The translations under genes and the position numbers were made by a program. The notes under the pieces are model-generated. The model saw only the letters and a program-made list of their open reading frames with translations, was not told the DNA's origin and searched no databases. DNA of 64,000 nucleotides, taken from the NCBI RefSeq assembly GCF_035984415.1, contig NZ_CP130720.1, forward strand, positions 1,674,001 through 1,738,000, written 5' to 3'. This document shows positions 9,879 to 18,400 of this stretch, in pieces (positions within the stretch are counted from its first letter, which is position 1; the number at the start of each line of letters is the position of its first letter). The stretch is from Streptomyces sp. NBC_01296. GTDB taxonomy: Bacteria > Actinomycetota > Actinomycetes > Streptomycetales > Streptomycetaceae.

Positions 9879-10203
9879 TTCAGCCCCGCGTACGCGATAG
9901 TGCGCCTCTGTGGCCGTCCACTATCCATGATCGATCGACGGCTGGGGATTGTCCACCGGGCCATGAATCCGATCCCTGGAGGCCCTCCGGCAGGGTCTCA
10001 GGAAGGCGGGAGGACTACGGGGATGTCTGCGGGATGCCGACCATGCACGACGCGGAACCCGTCGACCTGGCCGTCGAGCGGCGGTCACGGCAGATCGTTC
10101 CAACGGCCGCTCGCGCCGCTCAACACGGTGCGTCCCGACCCCTCCTGGCGCGGAGCGCCGTACACTGGCGACAGAGATCAGGACATTTCGGGAGCCGGCC
10201 CTC
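9879..10203. other. Intergenic region between divergent CHAT-NTPase and esterase genes
   Basis: 325 nt without a supported gene. It must hold the promoters of both flanking genes. TACACT at 10161-10166 is a reasonable -10 element for the esterase, 37 nt before its GTG, but I see no good -35 at the right distance. No repeat or RNA gene was recognised. Confidence 0.5.
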
Positions 10204-11274
10204 GTGGAGCTGACCAGTACGTCGTTCCTCGTCACACTGATCGCCGTCACCGCGCTCGCCATGCTCGCCGCCCTGCTGCTGTGGAACCGGATCCCCGGAC
10301 CCGGGTGGGTGCGGTGGCCCGTGCGGGTGCTGATGATCGGGCTGTGCCAGCTGACGTCCATCGCGGTGATCGCGACCTGGATCAACGGCAGCTACGGGCT
10401 CTACTCCTCCTGGAACGACCTGCTGGGCACGGAGAACGTGCAGAACTCCTCGGCGATGACGGGGCCGCCGCTGGGCCGGGCCAAGTTCACGCAGGGCGGC
10501 GACGGTACGCAGACCGCCTATTTCCGCGGCTCTCATTCGAAGCTCGCCGGGCAGGTGATCGTGTGGACTCCGCCCGAGTACCGGGCCCCGGGCGCGGAGA
10601 AGAGACGGTTCCCGGTGCTGATGCTGCTGCACGGGTATCCGGGCTCGCCCCGGACCTGGATCGACCTGGGCAACATGCCCGGCGCGCTGGAGCAGCTGGT
10701 CCGGCTGGGCGCGGCGCACCCGTTCATCCTGGTGATCCCGGAGATCTACCCGGGCGGGGTGAACACGGACTGCAGCAACACGCCGACGCGGAAGGTGGCC
10801 GGCTGGCTCGCGGAGGACGTGCCGGACCTGGTCGCGAAGAACTTCCGTACCCTGCGCGAGCCCAGCGGCTGGGGGGTGCTGGGCGTGTCGACCGGGGCGT
10901 TCTGCGCGGCCAAGCTGCCGCTGCAGTACCCGAAGGTGTTCCGGGCGGGCGCGGCCCTTGACCCCGACCCGCTGGCCGGGGACCCGGAGGTGCTGGCCGA
11001 CCCGGCCCTGCGCGAGCGCAACAGCCCCCTGTGGCTGGTCCGGCAGGCCAAACGGGCCGACATCGGGCTGTTCCTGGCCACCTCGGCGCAGGACAAGGAC
11101 AGCCCGCCGCAGCAGCTGGAGGCCTTCAGCCGGGCCGCGGCGGGCAGCGGGGTCCGCGTGAGGACCCTCGTCCGCCCGGCCGGCGGCCACAACTTCCAGA
11201 CCTGGACCGGGATGTACCCGGAGGCGCTGGGCTGGCTGAGCACGGAGCTCGCGCCGCCCGGAGACGCGCGGTAG
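10204..11274 (+). CDS. Membrane-anchored esterase (esterase D / antigen 85-like alpha/beta hydrolase)
   Basis: 356 residues from a GTG. Two hydrophobic segments (about residues 7-26 and 38-58) should anchor the protein in the membrane with the catalytic domain outside. The hydrolase has a LLHGYPGSP oxyanion segment, the nucleophile motif GVSTG (Ser229) and a C-terminal GGHNF (His329). The layout matches the esterase family related to mycolyltransferases and S-formylglutathione hydrolases. In an organism without mycolic acids it is more likely an extracellular esterase of unknown substrate. It ends directly against the convergent P450 stop (adjacent at 11274/11275). Confidence 0.9.
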   Translation: MELTSTSFLVTLIAVTALAMLAALLLWNRIPGPGWVRWPVRVLMIGLCQLTSIAVIATWINGSYGLYSSWNDLLGTENVQNSSAMTGPPLGRAKFTQGGDGTQTAYFRGSHSKLAGQVIVWTPPEYRAPGAEKRRFPVLMLLHGYPGSPRTWIDLGNMPGALEQLVRLGAAHPFILVIPEIYPGGVNTDCSNTPTRKVAGWLAEDVPDLVAKNFRTLREPSGWGVLGVSTGAFCAAKLPLQYPKVFRAGAALDPDPLAGDPEVLADPALRERNSPLWLVRQAKRADIGLFLATSAQDKDSPPQQLEAFSRAAAGSGVRVRTLVRPAGGHNFQTWTGMYPEALGWLSTELAPPGDAR

Positions 11275-12525
11275 CTACCGCCCGGCCAGGCGGACCGGCA
11301 GGGACTCGACGCTGTTGCCGATGAAGCTGTGCTGGTGCGGGAGTTCGGGCTCGGGGACGGCGAGGTCGAGGTCCGGGAAGCGGGTGAAGAGCTGCTCCAG
11401 GGCGATGACCGCCTCGAGTCGGGCCAGCGGGGCGCCGACGCAGTAGTGCGCGCCGTGCCCGAAGGAGAGGTTGCGGGCGGCGGTGGGGCGGGTGATGTCG
11501 AAGCGGTCGGCGTCCGGGCCGTGGAAGGCCTCGTCGCGGCCGGCCGCGGTGTAGCCGGCGAGGACCGGGGTGCCCTTCGGGATCACGGTCCCGTCGACGG
11601 TCAGGTCGCGGGTGGGGTACCGGAACGGGAACCAGCTGACCGGTCCGTCCCAGCGCAGGGTCTCGTCGACCACGTCGGACCAGGTGGCCTTGGACTCCTG
11701 GACCAGTGCGAGCTGGTCGCGGTGGGTGCACAGGGCGCGGACGGCGTTGCTGATGAGGTTGAGGGTGGTCTCGTGGCCGGCGACGAGCATCAGGCGCATG
11801 GTGCCGATGAGTTCGGCCTCGCTGAGCCGGTCGCCGTCGCCCTCACGGGCGGCGATCAGCGCGCTGGTCAGGTCGTCGCCCGGCTTCTCGCGGCGGGCGG
11901 CGGCTATCGTGCCCATCAGCTCGACGAGCTCCCGTACGGCGGCCATCGCCTCGGCGGGGGTGGTGTCGGTGGCGATGATCACCGTGTGGGACAGGTGGTG
12001 CAGCCGGCCCCGGTGCTCGGGGTCCACGCCGAGCAGCTCGCAGATGACGCTCATCGGCAGGGGCAGGGCGAAGTGGGTGCGCAGGTCCGCGACACCGTCG
12101 GGGGCCTCGGCCGCGGCCCGGCCGAGGTCGTCGAGGAGCCCGGCGGTCAGCTCCTCGATCCGCGGCCGCAGCCGCTCCACCTGGCGGGCGGTGAAGGCGT
12201 TCCCGACGAGGGAGCGCAGCCGGCGGTGGTCGGCTCCGTCGGAGGTGTGCATGCCCTGGGCGTTGGCGAACGCCCGCAGAGGCCAGTTCGGCGGGATGGT
12301 GCCGTCGTGCAGGGACGGGAAGTGCCGGGCGTCCTTGGCCGCGTCGGGGTGGGCGAGGAACTCCTTCAGCGCTTCGTGTCCGAGGACGACCGCCCCGGGC
12401 ACCCCGCCGGGCAGGACGACGTCCGCCACGGGGCCCCGGGCGCGCAGCCGGGCATTGAGGGCGTGCGGGCATCCGCCGGCGGGGTCGATGACGTACGCGG
12501 GCGCGGGTGCGTTGTCGGGTGACAA
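11275..12525 (-). CDS. Cytochrome P450
   Basis: 416 residues from a TTG at 12525, chosen because AGGAGA sits 6 nt upstream and homology-like sequence begins just after it; the frame stays open far upstream but that part overlaps the secreted-protein gene in another frame. The I-helix oxygen-binding motif is AGHETT, the K-helix ExxR is ETLR and the heme loop is FGHGAHYCVG (Cys362), so all core residues are present. It is a soluble bacterial class I enzyme needing ferredoxin and reductase encoded elsewhere. The substrate is unknown. The gene lies 83 nt downstream of the propeller-protein gene on the same strand and may be co-transcribed. Confidence 0.93.
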   Translation of the reverse strand: MSPDNAPAPAYVIDPAGGCPHALNARLRARGPVADVVLPGGVPGAVVLGHEALKEFLAHPDAAKDARHFPSLHDGTIPPNWPLRAFANAQGMHTSDGADHRRLRSLVGNAFTARQVERLRPRIEELTAGLLDDLGRAAAEAPDGVADLRTHFALPLPMSVICELLGVDPEHRGRLHHLSHTVIIATDTTPAEAMAAVRELVELMGTIAAARREKPGDDLTSALIAAREGDGDRLSEAELIGTMRLMLVAGHETTLNLISNAVRALCTHRDQLALVQESKATWSDVVDETLRWDGPVSWFPFRYPTRDLTVDGTVIPKGTPVLAGYTAAGRDEAFHGPDADRFDITRPTAARNLSFGHGAHYCVGAPLARLEAVIALEQLFTRFPDLDLAVPEPELPHQHSFIGNSVESLPVRLAGR

Positions 12526-12608
12526 GCGGGCTCTCCTGACCGTATGGACGAAACTCGGCCAACAGTGCGGCCTGAAGGCCGGGTTGTACAAGTCCGCCCG
12601 GTCCGGGG

Positions 12609-13865
12609 TCAGAACCAGGTGAGGGTGAGGGGGAAGGCGGTGCTCGCGGTGGCTCCGGTGGAGTCGGTGGCGGTCACCGTGACCCGTGCGGTACCGCTGC
12701 CCCAGGGCTTGCCGGTGATACGGCCGGAGGCGGTGTCGAGGGCCAGGCCGAACGGCAGTCCGCCGGCGGCGAAGCGGACGGGCGGCTTTCCGCCGGTGGC
12801 GGTGAGCCGGATGGTGCAGGGCTGGTTGAACGTGCAGGCCTGCGGGCCGGGGTCGGCGACCTTCAGATCGCCCGGGCCGGGTGTGGGGGTGGGCGTCGGC
12901 GTGGGGGTGGGCGTCGGCGTGGTGCCGCAGCCCGGGGTGGCCTCCGGCGGCAGCGGGACCCGCCAGATCTGGGTGTCGTTCTCCGATCCGACGAGCAGGC
13001 TGGTGCAGTCCGCGTACGTGACGGTCTCGCCCTGGGACTGGGCGGGCAGGGCGACGTCCGCGAGCTTGGTGCCCGCGGTGTCGTACACGGTGGCGGTGTT
13101 GGCGCCGAGCGGACCGCCGCTGCGCAGGGTGTACGAGGCGCCGGACGGCGAGAACGCGCCGTCGGTGGCGAAGACCGGACCCGGGCGGACCGCGGTGAGG
13201 GTGTTGACCTGACCGGTCAGCGGGGGCAGCGGGGCCTTGTACAACCGACCGGCCGCGCCGATGAGTTTGCTCGCGACGTAGAGCTGACCTGTGACGGGGT
13301 CGGCGAGCAGGGACTCGGCGTCGTGCCTGCCGTCCGCGTAGGCGAAGCGGTACGTCACCGGCGTGACGGTGGCATCGGCGAGCTGCTCGGGCTCGGCGAA
13401 GGCGTGCACGGTGATCTCGGCGCGCCCGCTGAAGTTGTCGCCGATGTCGCCGACCAGGATCGTCGGAAGGCCGGCCGCGTCCTTGCCGAGGGCCAGCCCC
13501 TCCCAGTCGGTGTTGCCGACGCCGGAGACGGTGTACGTGGCCCGGAGCCGGCCGGTCGCCGTGGTGCAGTCGACGGCGAAGACCTGGTTGGTGTTGCCGC
13601 TGTCGTTGACGGCGTAGAAGACGCCGGGGTGCTTGCGGCTCATGGCGAGTCCGCTGAGCTCGGCCAGGCCGCCGGGGAGCGTGCACTTCTTCTCCGGAGC
13701 CGGAGCCGGAGCCGGGGCCGGGGCCGCGGCGGGAGCGGGCGCGGAGGCGGGCAGGCCGGCCGGGGCGGCGGTGGCACTGGCCATCCAAACGGCCGCCGGG
13801 AGGAGCGTGGCGAGGGCAGCGGTTGCAAGGGCGGCGGCCCGTGGGGGCGTGAGGAGTCGGGACAT
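12609..13865 (-). CDS. Secreted propeller-like protein with C-terminal Ig-like (He_PIG) module
   Basis: 418 residues from the ATG at 13865, which places a clear signal peptide at the N-terminus (MSRLL..., a hydrophobic core, cleavage near ASATAAPAG). An Ala/Pro linker follows, then about 270 residues with blade-like repeats (GLAELSGLA, DWEGLA, VGDIGDN) resembling secreted phytase/esterase-like propellers. A Thr-Pro repeat linker (about residues 318-333) leads to an ~85-residue putative Ig domain ending in LTLTWF. The same linker-plus-domain ends the phosphoesterase at 32465-33727. The enzymatic role is unproven; a substrate- or wall-binding role for the Ig-like module is inferred. Confidence 0.88.
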   Translation of the reverse strand: MSRLLTPPRAAALATAALATLLPAAVWMASATAAPAGLPASAPAPAAAPAPAPAPAPEKKCTLPGGLAELSGLAMSRKHPGVFYAVNDSGNTNQVFAVDCTTATGRLRATYTVSGVGNTDWEGLALGKDAAGLPTILVGDIGDNFSGRAEITVHAFAEPEQLADATVTPVTYRFAYADGRHDAESLLADPVTGQLYVASKLIGAAGRLYKAPLPPLTGQVNTLTAVRPGPVFATDGAFSPSGASYTLRSGGPLGANTATVYDTAGTKLADVALPAQSQGETVTYADCTSLLVGSENDTQIWRVPLPPEATPGCGTTPTPTPTPTPTPTPGPGDLKVADPGPQACTFNQPCTIRLTATGGKPPVRFAAGGLPFGLALDTASGRITGKPWGSGTARVTVTATDSTGATASTAFPLTLTWF

Positions 13866-13977
13866 GCACACAATGTGATGGCACGTCAGGCACTGCCGGA
13901 AGGGCCGACGGTCACCTCTTTGAACATGGGTCAATGCCGTGCGGGCATGGCTGCCGGCACCTGCCGGCGGTTTTCGG

Positions 13978-14871
13978 TCAGCGCGCCGGCTCCCGTACCG
14001 GTGCGTTGTGCCGGGCGTGCGCGATGAACGCCCGGGCCGCGCGGCTCAGCGGCCGCCGGGCGTGTGCGATCCCCACCGGGCGCAGCAGGGGCGGGGAGAA
14101 GGAGCGGATCTCCGCGCGGTCGCCGAAGGCGCGCACGGCCACGTCCCGGTACCAGACGACGGAGCCGCGGCCGTCCGTCACGCCCGTCACCCAGGCGAGC
14201 CGTTCGTCGGCCTCGAGGGTGGGCACGGGGCGTACTCCGAGGCAGCTGAACATGGCTTCCAACTCGGTGCGCCTGCCTGCGCCCGGGGTCGGCAGCACCA
14301 TCGGAAGGCCGTCGAGCAGCCTGAAGGGCATCGGGTCGGGAAGTCTGCAGCCGATCGGGGAGATCAGCACCACCTCGCGCTCCTGGATGTGGTGCGTGGA
14401 CAGCTCCTTGTCCACCGGCAGGTCCACGAGGGCCAACTCGGCGCTCCCTGCGGCGAGTTCCTGCACGAGGGCCTCCCGGCTGTCGTGCTGCTGGAGCCGG
14501 ACGTCCACTCCGGTGTGCCGTTCGGTGAAGGCCGGCACCAGGTCCGCGGCCAGGTCCAGGGCCAGGGTCGGGGTGGTGACGAGGGTCAAGGCGACCCGGA
14601 CCCCGCTGCCGTGCGCGGTCCCGATGTCGTCGATCGCCTCCACCGCGTCCAGGACGGTACGGGCGAGCCGGACCGCCCGGGACCCCTCCGGCGTGAGGTC
14701 CACGCCCCGGCCCCGGCGGGCGAGGAGGTCGACTCCGAGGTCGCGTTCCATGGCCTGGATGGCCCGCGACAGGGCGGACTGGGCGACGAAGACCGAGGCG
14801 GCAGCGCCGGTGATGGAACGGCAGTCCGCGACGGCCACCAGATAGCGAAGCTGCGCGAGGGTGGGGGTCAT
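13978..14871 (-). CDS. LysR-family transcriptional regulator
   Basis: 297 residues from the ATG at 14871. The N-terminal winged HTH is clear (LAQLRYLVAVAD..., SALSRAIQAMERDLG), followed by a LysR substrate-binding domain (about residues 90-297). A shift to an upstream start would add an implausible Arg/Gly-rich leader. It is divergent from the polyketide operon that begins at 15458, the usual geometry for a LysR protein controlling its neighbour. A T-N11-A palindrome lies 100 nt upstream of its start codon. Target and inducer are unknown. Confidence 0.93.
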   Translation of the reverse strand: MTPTLAQLRYLVAVADCRSITGAAASVFVAQSALSRAIQAMERDLGVDLLARRGRGVDLTPEGSRAVRLARTVLDAVEAIDDIGTAHGSGVRVALTLVTTPTLALDLAADLVPAFTERHTGVDVRLQQHDSREALVQELAAGSAELALVDLPVDKELSTHHIQEREVVLISPIGCRLPDPMPFRLLDGLPMVLPTPGAGRRTELEAMFSCLGVRPVPTLEADERLAWVTGVTDGRGSVVWYRDVAVRAFGDRAEIRSFSPPLLRPVGIAHARRPLSRAARAFIAHARHNAPVREPAR

Positions 14872-14970
14872 GACCGGACGGTAACCTCGCCGTGCCGCAC
14901 CCGTAAGGGCCGCAGGGGTGAACAAATACCCACCCCCGGAGCCGAGTTCATGCCCGGTGGGCGACAAGGT

Positions 14971-14985
14971 ATGCCGGTGCGGCAT
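14971..14985. promoter_or_regulatory. Candidate LysR-type operator (T-N11-A palindrome)
   Basis: ATGCCGGTGCGGCAT has perfect 6-nt arms around a 3-nt centre and fits the T-N11-A consensus of LysR regulators. It is 100 nt upstream of the lysR-type start codon. Binding by that regulator is inferred. Confidence 0.4.
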
Positions 14986-15152
14986 GAGCCCCGCCCGGTG
15001 CGGTACGGCCACCGGGACGCCGGGGCCGGCCCCGCCCGGGCGGGATCGGCGCAGGCCACCGGCCCCGGTGGGGCCGCAACGGGACCGGCCGGGGCGCGCT
15101 CCGGGGCGGCCGTCGGCGCCGAAGGGGCGAAACGACGTACTCCGCATGACCG

Positions 15153-15181
15153 TTGACAGTGCAGGGCGGCCACCGCACGAT
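15153..15181 (+). promoter_or_regulatory. Candidate vegetative promoter of the polyketide operon
   Basis: A perfect TTGACA -35 hexamer is followed after 17 nt by CACGAT, a weak -10. The position implies a ~270-nt untranslated leader, longer than usual, so the assignment is tentative. Confidence 0.3.
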
Positions 15182-15457
15182 GCATCGCGGCATCAGGGAA
15201 GTTGACCACTGTTCAAACCCGCCCGTGCAGGTGCTCGGGTCGCCCGGGCGGCCCGAGCACCGCCACCCGGCGGGAGACCACGCCCGCGCACGCCCCCCAC
15301 GGCACGACCAGCGCACGCGCCCCGCACTCCCTGCACCCCCCGCACTGCCCCGTACAGCCGCGTCCGGCCCCGTCCGGCCTCCGTGCGCCCCCGTGCGCGC
15401 CGGAGTGCGCTGACACGCACCGCGACATGTCACACAGCACCGACCAGAGGAGCGCTC

Positions 15458-18400
15458 GTGACCCCCCAGCCCCCGCGATCCGCCGCCACCCGTGACCTGG
15501 TCGTCGCGGTCAGCCCGTTCGAGGAACCGCACCCGCGGATCGTGATCGCCGCCGAACGGGCCGGGGCCCTCGGGCTGCTCGACCTCGGCCGGGATCCCGC
15601 GGCCGCCCGCCGCGGCTTCGCGGAGCTCGCCCGCCGGCTCGGCGGCCGGCGCCGCTACGGGGTGCGGGTGCCCGCCGGATGCCCGCTCGGGCCCGAGGAC
15701 CTGCCGCCCGAGGTGGACACGGTGCTCGTCGCCGACCCCGCGGAGCACACCCCGGAGCAGATGGCCGCCTGGGCCGAGGGCGGGCGGCGGCGCGCCTGGG
15801 CCGAGGTCACCGACCGGGCGGAGGCCCTGATCGCCGTGGCCGCCGGAGCGGTGGCACTCGTCGCCAAGGGGCACGAGGCCGGCGGCCGGGTGGGCGGGGC
15901 CACCACCTTCGTGCTGCTCCAGCAGCTACTGGCCGGGCCCGGACTCGGCGTGCCCGTCCTCGCCCGGGGCGGGATCGGGCCGCACACGGCCGCCGCCGCC
16001 GTCGCGGGCGGAGCCGCCGGCGTGCTGGTCGACGTACAACTGGCCCTGACCGCGGAGGGTGAGGCCGCGCTGCCCGCCGAAGTGGCCGCCGCGCTCCGGG
16101 CGATGGACGGCTCCGAGACCCGGCTGCACGACGGGCACCGGGTGTACGCGCGCCCCGACCTGACCCCGCCCGAGGGCCCGGCCGCCGCGCTGCTCGGGGC
16201 CCGGGACCTGCGGACCCAGCTGCTGCCGGTCGGGCAGGACGGCGCCTCGGCGGCCCGGCTGGCCGCCCGGTACCGGACGACGGGCGGGGTGCTCCAGGCC
16301 GTACGGGCGGCCGTCACCGGGCACCTGGGGGCCGCGGTGCGCACCCGGCCGCTGCTGCGGCCGCTCCCCGTCGCCCAGGGGCCGATGACCCGCGTCAGCG
16401 ACCAGGCCGCCTTCGCCGAGGCGGTGGCCGCCGAGGGCGGGATCCCGTACCTGGCGCTCGCGGTGATGGACGGCGCGGACGTACGCAAACTGCTCGCCGA
16501 GACGGCCGAGCGGCTCGGGGACCGCCCCTGGGGCGTGGGACTTCTCGGCTTCGCCCCGCCCGAGCTGCGCCGGGAGCAGCTGGCGGCCGTGGCCGAGATC
16601 CGGCCGCCGCACGCGATCATCGCCGGCGGCACCCCGGCCCAGGCGGCCCCGCTGGAGGCGGCCGGGACCGCGACGCATCTGCACGTGCCCTCGCCGGGGC
16701 TGCTGGAGCGGTATCTCGCCGAAGGAGCACGGCGGTTCGTGTTCGAGGGGCTGGAATGCGGCGGCCACGTCGGGCCGCGCACCTCGTTCGCGCTGTGGGA
16801 GGAGCAGATCGAGCTGCTCCTGGGATGCCCCGAACCGGCCGCCCTGGACGTGCTGTTCGCGGGCGGCATCCACGACGCGCGCTCCGCCGCGATGGCGGTG
16901 GCGGCCGCCGCGCCACTGGCCGAGCGGGGCGCGCGGATCGGGGTGCTGATGGGGACCGCGTACCTGTTCACGCAGGAGGCGGTGGCCGCGGGCGCGGTAC
17001 TGCCCGGCTTCCAGCGGGCGGCGGTCGAGTGCACGGAGACGGTCCTGCTGCACACGGCCCCCGGGCACGCCACGCGCTGCGCGGCCACTCCGTACGCCGA
17101 GGCCTTCGAGGCGACCCGGCAGCGGCTCGTGGCGGGCGGGAGCGAGGCGCGCGCCGTGTGGGAGGAGCTGGAGCGGCTGAACCTGGGGCGGCTGCGGATC
17201 GCGAGCAAGGGGCTGCGGCGGGGTGCGGCGGCGCCGGCGCCGCTGGAGCGGGTGGGCGAGCAACGGCAGTATGCGGAAGGGCTGTTCATGCTCGGCCAGG
17301 CCGCGACCCTCCGTACCGGGACCACCACGGTCGCCGCCCTGCACGCCCAGGTCACCGAGGGGGCGACCGGGCTGCTGGAGCAGCGCGCCGCCGAGCTGGC
17401 GGCCGCCGGGCAGGACGGGCCGGCCTCCGGGGAGCCCGTGGCCGACCCGCTGGACGTCGCCATCGTCGGCATGGCCTGCGCCTACCCGGGCGCGCCCGAT
17501 CTCGCCGCCTACTGGGCCCGGATCCTGGCCGGGACGGACGCGGTGACCGAGGTGCCGCCCGAGCGCTGGGACCCGGCGCTGTACTACGACGCCGACCCGG
17601 CGCGGGCCGGCGAGCGCACCCCCTCGCGCTGGGGCGGCTTCCTCGACCCGGTGCCGTTCGACGCCCTCGCGCACGGCATCCCGCCGGCCTCCCTCGCCGC
17701 CGTCGAGCCGGTCCAGCTGCTGGCCCTGGAGATCTCGGCGCGGGCCCTCGGGGACGCGGGGTACGGCCGGGACCGGGAGTTCGACCGCTCGCGGACCTCG
17801 GTGGTCTTCGGCGCCGAGGCCGGTACCGAGCTGGCCGGGGCGTACGGGCTGCGCGCGCTGCACCCCGCCTACCTGGGCGAGCTCCCGCCCGGGCTGGACG
17901 AGCAGCTGCCCCGGCTCACCGAGGACTCCTTCCCCGGCATCCTCGCCAATGTGATCGCGGGCCGGGTCGCCAACCGGCTCGATCTCGGCGGCGCCAACTG
18001 CACCGTCGACGCCGCCTGCGCCTCCTCGCTGGCCGCGCTGGACCTGGCCTGCCGACAACTGCGCGACGGGGACAGCGACATGGTGCTGTGCGGCGGCGCG
18101 GACGTGCACAACGGGATCAACGACTACCTGATGTTCTCCTCGGTGCGGGCACTGTCCCCGAGCGGGCGCTGCCGGCCCTTCGACGCGGCGGCCGACGGGA
18201 TCGCGCTCGGCGAGGGCGTGGGCGCCCTGGTCCTCAAGCGGCTCGCGGACGCGGAGCGGGACGGCGACCGGGTCTACGCCGTGGTCAAGGCGGTCGGGGC
18301 GGCCAGCGACGGGCGGTCCCTGGGCCTGACCGCGCCCCGGCCGGAGGGACAGCGCCGGGCCCTGGAGCGGGCCTACGCGCGGGCGGGCATCACCCCCGGC

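Larger units (their letters stand above)
14872..15457. other. 586-nt divergent intergenic region before the polyketide operon
   Basis: I support no gene here. It holds a candidate LysR box (14971-14985), a candidate -35/-10 pair (15153-15181), and a second symmetric T-N11-A-like element TTGACCACTGTTCAA at 15202-15216. From about 15255 to 15450 the strand is C-rich, which would give a long 5' leader if transcription begins near 15188. Confidence 0.5.

Noticed and set aside
9252-10961. Long plus-strand frame crossing the CHAT-NTPase and esterase genes
   Set aside because: It overlaps two better-supported genes, has no motif and is compositionally typical of a shadow.
12880-12925. Thr-Pro coding repeats (also 33395-33456) as CRISPR or regulatory repeats
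   Set aside because: They are 6-nt in-frame units encoding extracellular linkers, with no spacer structure.
12526-13893. N-terminal extension of the P450 frame up to 13893
   Set aside because: Arg/His/Pro-rich and overlapping a clear secreted-protein gene in another frame; a TTG with good ribosome site fits the P450 start.
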